Of a stretch of DNA of 8,280 nt, positions 1 through 5,010 are shown piece after piece (the stretch's first letter is position 1; the number at the start of each line of letters is the position of its first letter). The translations under genes and the position numbers were made by a program. Below the pieces are notes generated by a model. That model was given only the letters and a program-made list of their open reading frames with translations, was not told where the DNA came from and did no database searches. The DNA is from Methanobacteriota archaeon. GTDB lineage: Archaea > Hydrothermarchaeota > Hydrothermarchaeia > Hydrothermarchaeales > JACRDW01. Where the stretch lies: assembly GCA_016212785.1 (NCBI GenBank), contig JACRDW010000151.1, positions 1 through 8,280 on the forward strand. Reading direction: 5' to 3'.

Positions 1-76
1 GCTCCATGAGTCTCGGCACGAGCGAGCTGAACAATGCTGGCGCTCCGAGGTCTGAAGCGAGCGAAGTGCTGAGTAA

Positions 77-149
77 TGGACTCGCCGGGATTTGAACCCG
101 GGGCCTCCACATTGCGAATGTGGCGCTCTACCAGCTGAGCTACGAGCCC
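77..149 (-). tRNA. tRNA-Ala (anticodon CGC)
   Basis: The minus strand folds into a complete 73-base cloverleaf: a 7-bp acceptor stem, a D arm with GCTC/GAGC, a 5-bp anticodon stem CCACA/TGTGG with loop TTCGCAA, and a T arm CCGGG/CCCGG with loop TTCAAAT. The anticodon read from the loop is CGC, for GCG alanine codons. The acceptor stem has the G3:U70 wobble pair that is the identity element for alanyl-tRNA synthetase, and the discriminator base is A, so anticodon and identity agree. CCA is not encoded, so it must be added enzymatically. No intron is seen. A TATA-like TAATATAATA on the minus strand lies at 163-172, and another at 183-190 could also serve. Confidence 0.97.
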
Positions 150-182
150 CTGTTCGCTTCGGTATTATATTAACAAGTAAAG

Positions 183-190
183 TTTTATAT
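183..190 (+). promoter_or_regulatory. TATA box for tRNA-Ile
   Basis: TTTTATAT lies 25-32 bases before the mature tRNA-Ile 5' end, the usual archaeal TATA distance if transcription starts near the mature end. The 65-base spacer between the divergent tRNAs is AT-rich and probably holds both promoters. The box is nearly symmetric, so it could also bind TBP for the minus-strand tRNA-Ala with a longer leader. Confidence 0.5.
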
Positions 191-214
191 CTATATTAAT
201 ATTTATTCCTATGA

Positions 215-288
215 GGGCCCGTGGCGCAGCTTGGTAGCGCGTTCGGCTGATAACCGGAAGGTCGAGGGTTCGAATCCCTTCGGGCCCA
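215..288 (+). tRNA. tRNA-Ile (anticodon GAT)
   Basis: This is a complete 74-base cloverleaf. The acceptor stem is GGGCCCG/CGGGCCC, the D stem GCGC/GCGC, the anticodon stem TTCGG/CCGGA (with one G-U pair) and loop CTGATAA, and the T arm GAGGG/CCCTT with loop TTCGAAT. The loop gives anticodon GAT, for ATC/ATT isoleucine codons. The discriminator is A and CCA is not encoded. The last 18 bases (271-288) recur exactly at 399-416 as part of a tandem duplication, so a second 3' half-tRNA lies downstream without a 5' half. That fragment cannot be a functional tRNA by itself. Confidence 0.97.
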
Positions 289-398
289 TAGCCCTTTCTT
301 TAGAAAAGAAAGTGCTATCACCCCAAAGAAACTATGTGCTATCGGAGTGAAACGGAGATAGCACGACGTATGACGGTCAAACCTTCTGAGGTTTGGTG
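271..398. repeat. Three-hairpin repeat unit, copy 1
   Basis: This is the first copy of a tandem unit of about 128 bases that starts in the tRNA-Ile T loop. Its first 24 bases (271-294) are identical to 399-422. Three hairpins follow. HP1 at 294-312 has stem CTTTCTT/AAGAAAG and loop TAGAA. HP2 at 336-364 has an 8-bp stem GTGCTATC/GATAGCAC and a 13-base loop GGAGTGAAACGGA. HP3 at 378-395 has a 7-bp stem CAAACCT/AGGTTTG and loop TCTG. Each loop is kept in copy 2 while the stem letters differ but still pair. That pattern points to selection or copying at the level of structure. No sensible protein is encoded here. Confidence 0.85.
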
Positions 399-531
399 CG
401 AATCCCTTCGGGCCCATAGCCCTTTTCTTAGAAAGAAAAGGTCTATCACCCCAAAAGAACAGATACAAAAATAGCGGTATTGGAGTGAAACGGAAATACC
501 GCAATATGATAGCCAGCCTTTCTGAAGGCTG
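399..531. repeat. Three-hairpin repeat unit, copy 2
   Basis: This second copy begins with a stray tRNA-Ile 3' end (399-416). HP1 lies at 421-441 (CCTTTTCT pairing with AGAAAAGG, loop TAGAA). HP2 lies at 474-502 (GCGGTATT/AATACCGC, loop GGAGTGAAACGGA). HP3 lies at 514-531 (CAGCCTT/AAGGCTG, loop TCTG). An outer pairing CTATCA (443-448) with TGATAG (507-512) could enclose HP2, and copy 1 lacks this pairing. HP3 ends six bases before the yjbQ start codon, so if this region is transcribed it forms the end of the yjbQ leader. It also contains a weak TATA-like AATATGAT at 503-510. Confidence 0.85.
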
Positions 532-537
532 TTTGGT

Positions 538-954
538 ATGAAAATATTTACGAAAAGCATTGATGTAAAAGCCAGAGCAGAAAGCCTGCTGGATATAACT
601 TCACAGGTGAGCGAGGCAGTAAGAGAGTCTGGAACTAGCAGCGGAATCGTGACTATTTTTGTCCCAGGCTCAACGGGCGCGGTTAGCACGATAGAATACG
701 AGCCGGGTCTGCTGAAAGATATTCCAAGGGCACTTGAAAGAATTGCGCCCTCAAGCGAAGATTATGAGCACCACAAAACATGGAGCGACGATAACGGAAA
801 AAGCCATGTGCGGGCAACGCTTATCGGTCCAAGCTTGGTGGTCCCATTCAGAGATAAACAGTTAATGCTTGGGCGCTGGCAGCAAGTCGTGTTCATGAAT
901 TTAGATACTTCTGACAGAGAGAGAAAAATTATTTTTCAGGTCATGGGGGAATAA
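538..954 (+). CDS. YjbQ/UPF0047 family protein
   Basis: The 138-residue product matches the single-domain YjbQ family, which is annotated as a secondary thiamine-phosphate synthase. That activity rests on weak complementation and the true role is unsettled. The family landmarks are present: [22 protein letters not shown] (residues 36-57; cited by position because of length, key residues Gly44, Ser45, Thr46 and Glu55), the His-rich YEHHKTW segment at 76-82, NGKSHVRA at 86-93, and LGRWQQVVF at 111-119. The PGSTGAV wording, in place of the bacterial HTT form, is what I expect of the archaeal branch. The length is normal. The ATG at 538 is the only early start, and HP3 of the upstream repeat ends six bases before it. 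No clear Shine-Dalgarno is seen. The 3' end overlaps the convergent M42 gene by 19 bases. Confidence 0.9.
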   Translation: MKIFTKSIDVKARAESLLDITSQVSEAVRESGTSSGIVTIFVPGSTGAVSTIEYEPGLLKDIPRALERIAPSSEDYEHHKTWSDDNGKSHVRATLIGPSLVVPFRDKQLMLGRWQQVVFMNLDTSDRERKIIFQVMGE

Positions 955-1970
955 TTTTCCAGGCTCAGGGTTACCAGCTTAACAGCGTTTTCAATATCCT
1001 TCAAACTTGCGACCTCGACCGGGCTGTGGATGTATCTCGTGGGTATCGAGACCACTCCTGAAGGGATGCCTTCTCTAGTCAAATGTATTGCGCTCGCATC
1101 CGTTGTGCCGCCCTCTCCGACTTCCAGCTGGTAGGGTATTTTATATTTTTCGGCAGTGCGGATGAGCAGATTTTTAACAGTCGGATGAGTTATTAAGCCC
1201 CTGCCGCTCGCATCCGCTATGGTAATCACAGGTCCGCTGCCTACTTTTAGGTGCGATTCTTCTTCCTTTACTCCCGGAAAGTCTCCAGCGGGAGCAACGT
1301 CCAGTGCGATAGCTATGTCAGGATTTATTTTAAATGCAGCGGTCTTAGCTCCCTTCAGCCCGACCTCCTCCTGAATCGTTCCGACTGCATATATGCTGTG
1401 CTTCGTCCTTACTTTCTTCATTATCTCTATGAGCGCAGCACAGCCTAACCTAGCGTCAAACGCTTTTCCTGTTATAAGGTTGCCTGGCAGTTCCTTAAAG
1501 CTTCTGTCAAAGGTTATATAGTCTCCAACTTCAATGCCCAGCTTTTTAATACCCTTCTCGTCCCCTGCTCCAACATCGATAAACATGTCCTTATATTCGA
1601 CAACTTTCTTTCTCTCCTCTTCTTTCATCAGATGCGGCGGTTTGGAGCCTACGACGCCCCAGATTCTGCCTTTTTTTGTGTGCACGACTACGCGCTGGCT
1701 GAGTAGCATCTGGTCAAAAAAGCCGCCCAGAGTGGCGAATCTCAAAAAGCCGTTCTTGTCTACGTGCTTTACCATCAACCCAATCTCGTCCATGTGCGCG
1801 GCGAGCATTATCTTTTTCTTACCGTTTCCTTTTTTAGCTATTAGATTTCCGAGGGCGTCTACCTCTACCTTGCAGTATTTTTCAAGCTCCTTTTTCATGA
1901 TTTCTCTTACTTCATCTTCACTGCCCGGCACGCCGTGCGCTTCTGACAATTTTTTCAGCAGCTCCATCAT
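936..1970 (-). CDS. M42 family aminopeptidase (TET-type)
   Basis: The 344-residue product is an M42 family metallo-aminopeptidase, a cytosolic two-metal enzyme. Relatives form 12-subunit tetrahedral particles that trim peptides after proteasomal degradation. All expected catalytic and metal residues are visible: His59 and Asp61 in AAHMDEIG, Asp172 in FDAR, Glu201-Glu202 in QEEVG, Asp224 in ALDVAPAG, and His315 in [10 protein letters not shown]. The reading frame stays open upstream to an ATG at 2105, but those 45 residues translate hairpin repeats (1981-2092). Homology begins at [18 protein letters not shown], so I chose the ATG at 1970; an adjacent ATG at 1967 is equally possible. A loose GGGATTG precedes it. 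The gene has its own upstream region with strong secondary structure and overlaps yjbQ at its 3' end. Substrate preference cannot be read from the sequence. Confidence 0.93.
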   Translation of the reverse strand: MMELLKKLSEAHGVPGSEDEVREIMKKELEKYCKVEVDALGNLIAKKGNGKKKIMLAAHMDEIGLMVKHVDKNGFLRFATLGGFFDQMLLSQRVVVHTKKGRIWGVVGSKPPHLMKEEERKKVVEYKDMFIDVGAGDEKGIKKLGIEVGDYITFDRSFKELPGNLITGKAFDARLGCAALIEIMKKVRTKHSIYAVGTIQEEVGLKGAKTAAFKINPDIAIALDVAPAGDFPGVKEEESHLKVGSGPVITIADASGRGLITHPTVKNLLIRTAEKYKIPYQLEVGEGGTTDASAIHLTREGIPSGVVSIPTRYIHSPVEVASLKDIENAVKLVTLSLENYSPMT

Positions 1971-1983
1971 TTTCAATCCCTTC

Positions 1984-2033
1984 GTTTTTAAACGTCTGAA
2001 AATTTGCTTCGCAAATTTTCTACGTTTGAAGAC
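1984..2033. repeat. Long imperfect hairpin with GAAAATTTGC inner stem
   Basis: The inner stem is a perfect 10-bp pairing of GAAAATTTGC (1998-2007) with GCAAATTTTC (2011-2020) around the triloop TTC. A 2/1 internal loop (CT opposite T) follows. The outer stem is GTTTTTAAACGT (1984-1995) with ACGTTTGAAGAC (2022-2033), 12 bp including two G-T pairs. The right end overlaps another possible hairpin, AAGAC (2029-2033) with GTCTT (2038-2042). A near copy of the inner part lies at 7438-7473. The element sits 14 bases upstream of the chosen M42 start. Confidence 0.75.
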
Positions 2034-2047
2034 CTCGGTCTTGACCC

Positions 2048-2061
2048 CTTGCGTAAGCAAG
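2048..2061. other. Short hairpin with GTAA tetraloop
   Basis: CTTGC (2048-2052) pairs with GCAAG (2057-2061) around GTAA, which is a GNRA-class loop on the plus strand and TTAC on the minus strand. It is one of several short-loop hairpins in the M42 upstream region. Confidence 0.4.
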
Positions 2062-2078
2062 ACGCTATGCCTTTGCGC

Positions 2079-2092
2079 CCAGCTAACGCTGG
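2079..2092. other. Short hairpin in M42 upstream region
   Basis: CCAGC (2079-2083) pairs with GCTGG (2088-2092) around the four bases TAAC. It lies between the two long imperfect hairpins at 1984-2033 and 2097-2185. Taken alone it is weak; its interest comes from the series. Confidence 0.35.
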
Positions 2093-2096
2093 TGGG

Positions 2097-2185
2097 TGTC
2101 GGCACGAGCAGCCATTCGAGAAGACAGACGTAGGGACAATCCCTACGTCAAGTTGTTTGAAAAGCTTGGCTGCGACGTGCTGACA
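2097..2185 (-). ncRNA. Extended 89-base hairpin, candidate structured leader or ncRNA
   Basis: TGTCGGCACG (2097-2106) pairs with CGTGCTGACA (2176-2185), 10 bp with one G-T. After a 1/2 internal loop, GCAGCCA (2108-2114) pairs with TGGCTGC (2167-2173). A weaker 5-bp helix, 2122-2126 with 2154-2158, leads to a perfect 10-bp terminal hairpin GACGTAGGGA/TCCCTACGTC (2127-2136/2140-2149, loop CAA). On the minus strand it starts about 15 bases after the transcription start expected from the TATA box at 2223-2230. It would therefore be either the 5' leader of the M42 mRNA or a separate small RNA. An alternative 7-bp pairing, TCGGCAC (2099-2105) with GTGCCGA (2187-2193), excludes part of the long helix. 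I recognise no known RNA family, and it could equally be a DNA-level repeat. Confidence 0.45.
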
Positions 2186-2222
2186 AGTGCCGAGAACGTG
2201 TCTACAATCTTTTCATTCGCTG

Positions 2223-2230
2223 CATATAAA
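2223..2230 (-). promoter_or_regulatory. Candidate TATA box upstream of M42 gene
   Basis: The minus strand reads TTTATATG, close to the archaeal TATA consensus. The expected start, about 25 bases downstream, would be near 2200. That gives the M42 mRNA a leader of about 230 bases made almost wholly of the hairpins described here. No TATA-like box lies at the leaderless distance from 1970. The box could also be read on the plus strand, where no gene follows closely. Confidence 0.4.
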
Positions 2231-2282
2231 TATTGCTAACTAAAAAGTCTAACAAAAATTCTAACTCAGCCAATTTTGGTGT

Positions 2283-2393
2283 CTACAGAAGGTACATTTC
2301 GACTCTTCTTTCTATCTCCCTTCTCTCCCTGTTTAGCCACTCCCATTTTTCCACGAGACTGAGTTCTTCCCAGTTTTCGGGTTTATTTATCAT
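2283..2393 (-). CDS. Small charged hypothetical protein, 36 residues
   Basis: The minus strand encodes ATG, 35 further codons and TAG. The predicted product starts MINKPENWEELSLVEKWEW and ends RRVEMYLL. It is rich in Glu, Arg and Lys with three Trp, and looks like one continuous amphipathic or charged helix. There is no signal peptide, membrane segment or cysteine motif, and I recognise no family. Support comes from composition typical of real coding sequence rather than of AT-rich spacer, and from a TATA-like TTTATTAA on the minus strand (2420-2427), 27-34 bases before the ATG, right for a leaderless archaeal gene. It is divergent from uppS, which has a similar box at a similar distance. With only 36 codons it may still be a chance ORF. 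Confidence 0.45.
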   Translation of the reverse strand: MINKPENWEELSLVEKWEWLNRERREIERRVEMYLL

Positions 2394-2459
2394 ACCGCTA
2401 TATTCCTAAAAAAGTCCAATTAATAAAGATTATTTCTCGAATTCCGAAACATAGAAAGG

Positions 2460-2467
2460 TTAATATT
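2460..2467 (+). promoter_or_regulatory. Candidate TATA box for uppS
   Basis: TTAATATT lies 24-31 bases before the uppS ATG, the same spacing as the box before pyrH. This suggests a leaderless or nearly leaderless transcript. A GAGGT at 2470-2474 is too far from the start codon to be a good Shine-Dalgarno. Confidence 0.35.
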
Positions 2468-2490
2468 GCGAGGTCATAAAAATACGGGCA

Positions 2491-3261
2491 ATGATTAAGG
2501 CTCTTTTGAAACCGATTTACAAAAGCTATGAGTGGATGCTTGAGAGAGAGGTCAAGAACGGCAGGAAGCCGGAGCACATAGCAATTATAATGGACGGCAA
2601 CAGGAGGCTGGCAGAGAGGCTTGGCTTGAAGCCCTGGCAGGGGCACCGCCTTGGCGCTGAGAAGCTCGAAACAGTACTCGAGTGGTGCCTGGATTTGGGC
2701 ATCAAGACCATGACTGCATATGCCTTTTCAACTGAAAATTTCGACCGCCCGAGAGAGGAGGTCAAAAAACTCTTCGACTTGTTCGAGAAATATTTCAACA
2801 AAGCGGCTGCTAACGAGAAGATACACAAAAACAAGGCGAGAATCAGAGCGATTGGGAAGATAGAAAAATTTCCGGAGCGCGTCAGGAATGCGATTAAAAA
2901 CGCAGAGGAGGCAACAAAGGACTACGATAATTTTCACCTAAATCTTGCAGTGGCTTATGGGGGAAGGCAGGAAATCTTGGACGCTGTTAAAAAGATTGCA
3001 AGCGATGTAAGAGAGGGCAGACTCGACGTCAATGCCGTCGACGAAACCACCATAAGCAAAAATTTATACACCAACGGTCTGCCGGACCCGGACTTGATAA
3101 TCAGAACCTCGGGAGAAGAGCGAATCTCCGGCTTTCTGCTCTGGCAGAGCGCATACTCCGAACTTTACTTCTGCGAGAGCTACTGGCCCGGCTTCAGAAA
3201 GATTGACTTCCTCAGGGCAGTTAGAACCTTCCAGCAGAGAAAGAGAAGGTTCGGCAGATAA
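2491..3261 (+). CDS. uppS: Cis-prenyltransferase (polyprenyl diphosphate synthase, UppS family)
   Basis: The 256-residue product belongs to the cis-isoprenyl diphosphate synthase family. It extends an allylic diphosphate with isopentenyl diphosphate to make the long polyprenyl lipid that carries glycans in the membrane; in archaea this feeds the dolichol-type carrier of N-glycosylation. The motifs appear in order: [11 protein letters not shown] (29-39, with the catalytic-site Asp35), [10 protein letters not shown] (75-84), [13 protein letters not shown] (150-162), and [16 protein letters not shown] (198-213), then [13 protein letters not shown] (215-227), with Arg205, Arg211, Ser213 and Glu224 for IPP and magnesium binding. 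The usual RLSNF is RISGF here, a small deviation. An in-frame TAA at 2461-2463 and no other start codon after it fix the start at 2491. It converges on argS. Confidence 0.95.
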   Translation: MIKALLKPIYKSYEWMLEREVKNGRKPEHIAIIMDGNRRLAERLGLKPWQGHRLGAEKLETVLEWCLDLGIKTMTAYAFSTENFDRPREEVKKLFDLFEKYFNKAAANEKIHKNKARIRAIGKIEKFPERVRNAIKNAEEATKDYDNFHLNLAVAYGGRQEILDAVKKIASDVREGRLDVNAVDETTISKNLYTNGLPDPDLIIRTSGEERISGFLLWQSAYSELYFCESYWPGFRKIDFLRAVRTFQQRKRRFGR

Positions 3262-3263
3262 CC

Positions 3264-3301
3264 CTTATCATCCCAAAGAAACTATGATAGCCAGAAGGCT
3301 G
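3264..3301. repeat. Reduced third copy of the tRNA-Ile repeat between convergent genes
   Basis: Bases 3266-3286 match copy 1 (316-336) at 20 of 21 positions. Bases 3283-3301 match copy 2 (505-516 and 525-531) exactly except for eight missing bases. The whole HP2 region is absent. What remains forms TATCAT (3266-3271) with ATGATA (3284-3289), plus a T-G closing pair, around a 12-base loop. It fills nearly all of the 42-base spacer between the uppS and argS stop codons, so it might act at transcript 3' ends, but no U-run follows on either strand. Confidence 0.75.
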
Positions 3302-3303
3302 AA

Positions 3304-4977
3304 TTACATTCTCTCCAGAGGTTCGATTCCCAGAAGATTCAGGGCGTTTCGCAGGGTAATTCTTGTAGCCTCAACTAAATTTAGCCTGAATTCTTTTTGC
3401 TCAGATTTCAGCACAGGCTCGAACATGTAGAAGCGGTGGAAGGCATTTGCCAGATCCAGAACATAGCTCGCCAGCGGTGAGGCCTTTCTGGTATTTGCGC
3501 ACTCTTCTATTACTCCCGGAAACTTTGAAATAATTTTTATGAGCAGTTTTTCGTTTTCTGTAAGCACTGGCGTATCTCCGGAACTTTCAAGCTCTGCTTT
3601 TTCCAGAATCCCGCATGCCCTCGCATATGCGTATTGAACGAAAGGCGCGCCCTGCCTTTCGAAGTCGAGAGCCTCCTCCCACTTGAATACCATTGATTTT
3701 TCCGGAGAAACCTTGACGATGTTGTATCTCACTGCACCAACTCCAACGCTCTCCGCAACGCTCTTCTTGAATTTATCGCTTTCCTCTCCCCGCCTCTTAT
3801 TCACTTCAACATAAGCCCTCTTCACGCTCTCCTCGACCAGCTCGTCGAGGGAGATAAATATCCCCTTCCTCGTGGACATGCTTCCTTCCGGCAGGGATAT
3901 AAACTCGTAGATTATAAATTCTGGCTCTTTTTGACCCAGAATTTTAAGCACAGCTTTTAGCTGTGCCGCAACCAGTTTGTGGTCAGCTCCCCATACATTT
4001 ATCACGCTTCCCTGCGTTGACTTCCAGATGTGATGGGCGATGTCTCTCGTGGTGTACAGATAGGTTCCATCCTTTCTTGCGAGCACCAGCTCTTTTTCAA
4101 TTCCAAAGCTGCTCAGGTCGAGGGATAAAACTTCGCCATGCCTTACAAATTTGGTTGCTTTAATTTTTCTAATAACTCTGTCAACAGAAGAATCTCTTAC
4201 AAAGCTGCTTTCCCATACAAAGGTATCGTGCTTTATTTTCAGTCTTTCGAGCGTTTTGGTGATACCCTCTATGCAGTACTTTGCAGCCGTTTCAAACTCT
4301 TTTATGACCTTCTTATCGCCGGCCTCGTAGTTCCTGAGAAGCTCAGAGATTTCCTTTTCATTTTCAGGATTCTCTTCGAGCAGTCGGTTTGCCTGGATGT
4401 AAACCTCGGCAATCGCTTCGTCGCTTTTTTTGTTTCTATCGAGCTTAAATCTGCGCAGCCCCCATACAACAACTGCGAGCTGCTTCCCCATGTCATTGAC
4501 GTAAAACTGCGTCTCGATATCGTGGCCTGCGAAGCGCAGAATTCTCGCAAGCGTATCTCCGATTATCGCGTTTCTTCCATGTCCTATGTGCAGAGGCCCG
4601 TCAGGATTTGCGGAAGTGTGCTCCAGCACGATTTTTCCATTTTTCTTTTCCCTGCCGTAATTCTCGCCGAGCCGCCTCACTTTTTTTATCAGCAGCGGAG
4701 CGAGTTTTTCATAGTCCAGATAAAAATTCAGGTAGCCCCTGAAAGCTTTCACTTCTTTTACAAGGCTGCCCTTCGGAATTTTTATTTGTTTCACGAGTTC
4801 CTCTGCAATCGCTGCCGGAGATTTTTTCAGGACAGGAGCCAGCTCAAAGCATATCGGCGCCGCTAAATCGCCGAACTCTTCTTCAGGCTTCTCGAGCACG
4901 ATTTTCTGCTCTATATTTCTGGCTTTCAGGATTTTTTCTAACGCTTCTTCCGCATCTTTTTTGAAATCTTGGAACAT
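3304..4977 (-). CDS. argS: Arginyl-tRNA synthetase
   Basis: The 557-residue class I synthetase charges tRNA-Arg with arginine in the cytosol. The N-terminal additional domain (about 1-85) is followed by the catalytic Rossmann fold with the HIGH signature exactly at 130-133 (PLHIGHGRN) and, before it, the ArgRS hallmark HTSANPDGP (120-128). The second signature is degenerate, MSTRKG at 367-372, as is usual for ArgRS. The C-terminal DALR-type anticodon-binding domain runs from about 440 and includes FVQYAYARACGIL. The length is normal and no key residue is missing. The ATG at 4977 gives a full N-terminal domain. It follows aRF1 on the same strand after 33 bases, with ATGATGGTC just upstream as a loose ribosome site, so the two genes probably share a transcript. 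Confidence 0.97.
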   Translation of the reverse strand: MFQDFKKDAEEALEKILKARNIEQKIVLEKPEEEFGDLAAPICFELAPVLKKSPAAIAEELVKQIKIPKGSLVKEVKAFRGYLNFYLDYEKLAPLLIKKVRRLGENYGREKKNGKIVLEHTSANPDGPLHIGHGRNAIIGDTLARILRFAGHDIETQFYVNDMGKQLAVVVWGLRRFKLDRNKKSDEAIAEVYIQANRLLEENPENEKEISELLRNYEAGDKKVIKEFETAAKYCIEGITKTLERLKIKHDTFVWESSFVRDSSVDRVIRKIKATKFVRHGEVLSLDLSSFGIEKELVLARKDGTYLYTTRDIAHHIWKSTQGSVINVWGADHKLVAAQLKAVLKILGQKEPEFIIYEFISLPEGSMSTRKGIFISLDELVEESVKRAYVEVNKRRGEESDKFKKSVAESVGVGAVRYNIVKVSPEKSMVFKWEEALDFERQGAPFVQYAYARACGILEKAELESSGDTPVLTENEKLLIKIISKFPGVIEECANTRKASPLASYVLDLANAFHRFYMFEPVLKSEQKEFRLNLVEATRITLRNALNLLGIEPLERM

Positions 4978-5010
4978 AGGTTGACCATCATTTTTCTTTT
5001 TGGGGTTATG

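Noticed and set aside
12..49. Possible bulged stem-loop downstream of tRNA-Ala (GAGCG with CGCTC, CTCG with CGAG)
   Set aside because: It pairs on paper but is interrupted, has no second copy and no other support. I also looked for C/D box motifs here and found CTGA but no proper C box.
336..531. CRISPR-like array suggested by the repeated loop ending in GAAACGGA
   Set aside because: There are only two copies, the flanks are paired stems rather than spacers, and no cas gene is present.
196..689. Two long minus-strand reading frames over tRNA-Ile, the repeat units and early yjbQ
   Set aside because: They translate the tRNA (giving the familiar spurious GLWARRDSNPRPSGYQP pattern) and the hairpin repeats, and then run antisense to yjbQ. 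They are not genes.
1971..2105. 45-residue N-terminal extension of the M42 protein
   Set aside because: It encodes hairpin repeats rather than family sequence, and M42 homology begins at the ATG near 1970.
13..2109. Shared 11-mer TCGGCACGAGC at 13-23 and 2099-2109
   Set aside because: A window of this size should contain several 11-base matches by chance, and the flanks do not align well.
2068..2184. 38-codon plus-strand ORF starting [10 protein letters not shown]
   Set aside because: It lies entirely within hairpin arms, has no promoter or ribosome site, and its composition follows the inverted repeats.
2097..2193. Possible tRNA or split tRNA with 7-bp acceptor-like TCGGCAC/GTGCCGA
   Set aside because: No T arm or anticodon arm of tRNA form is present on either strand.
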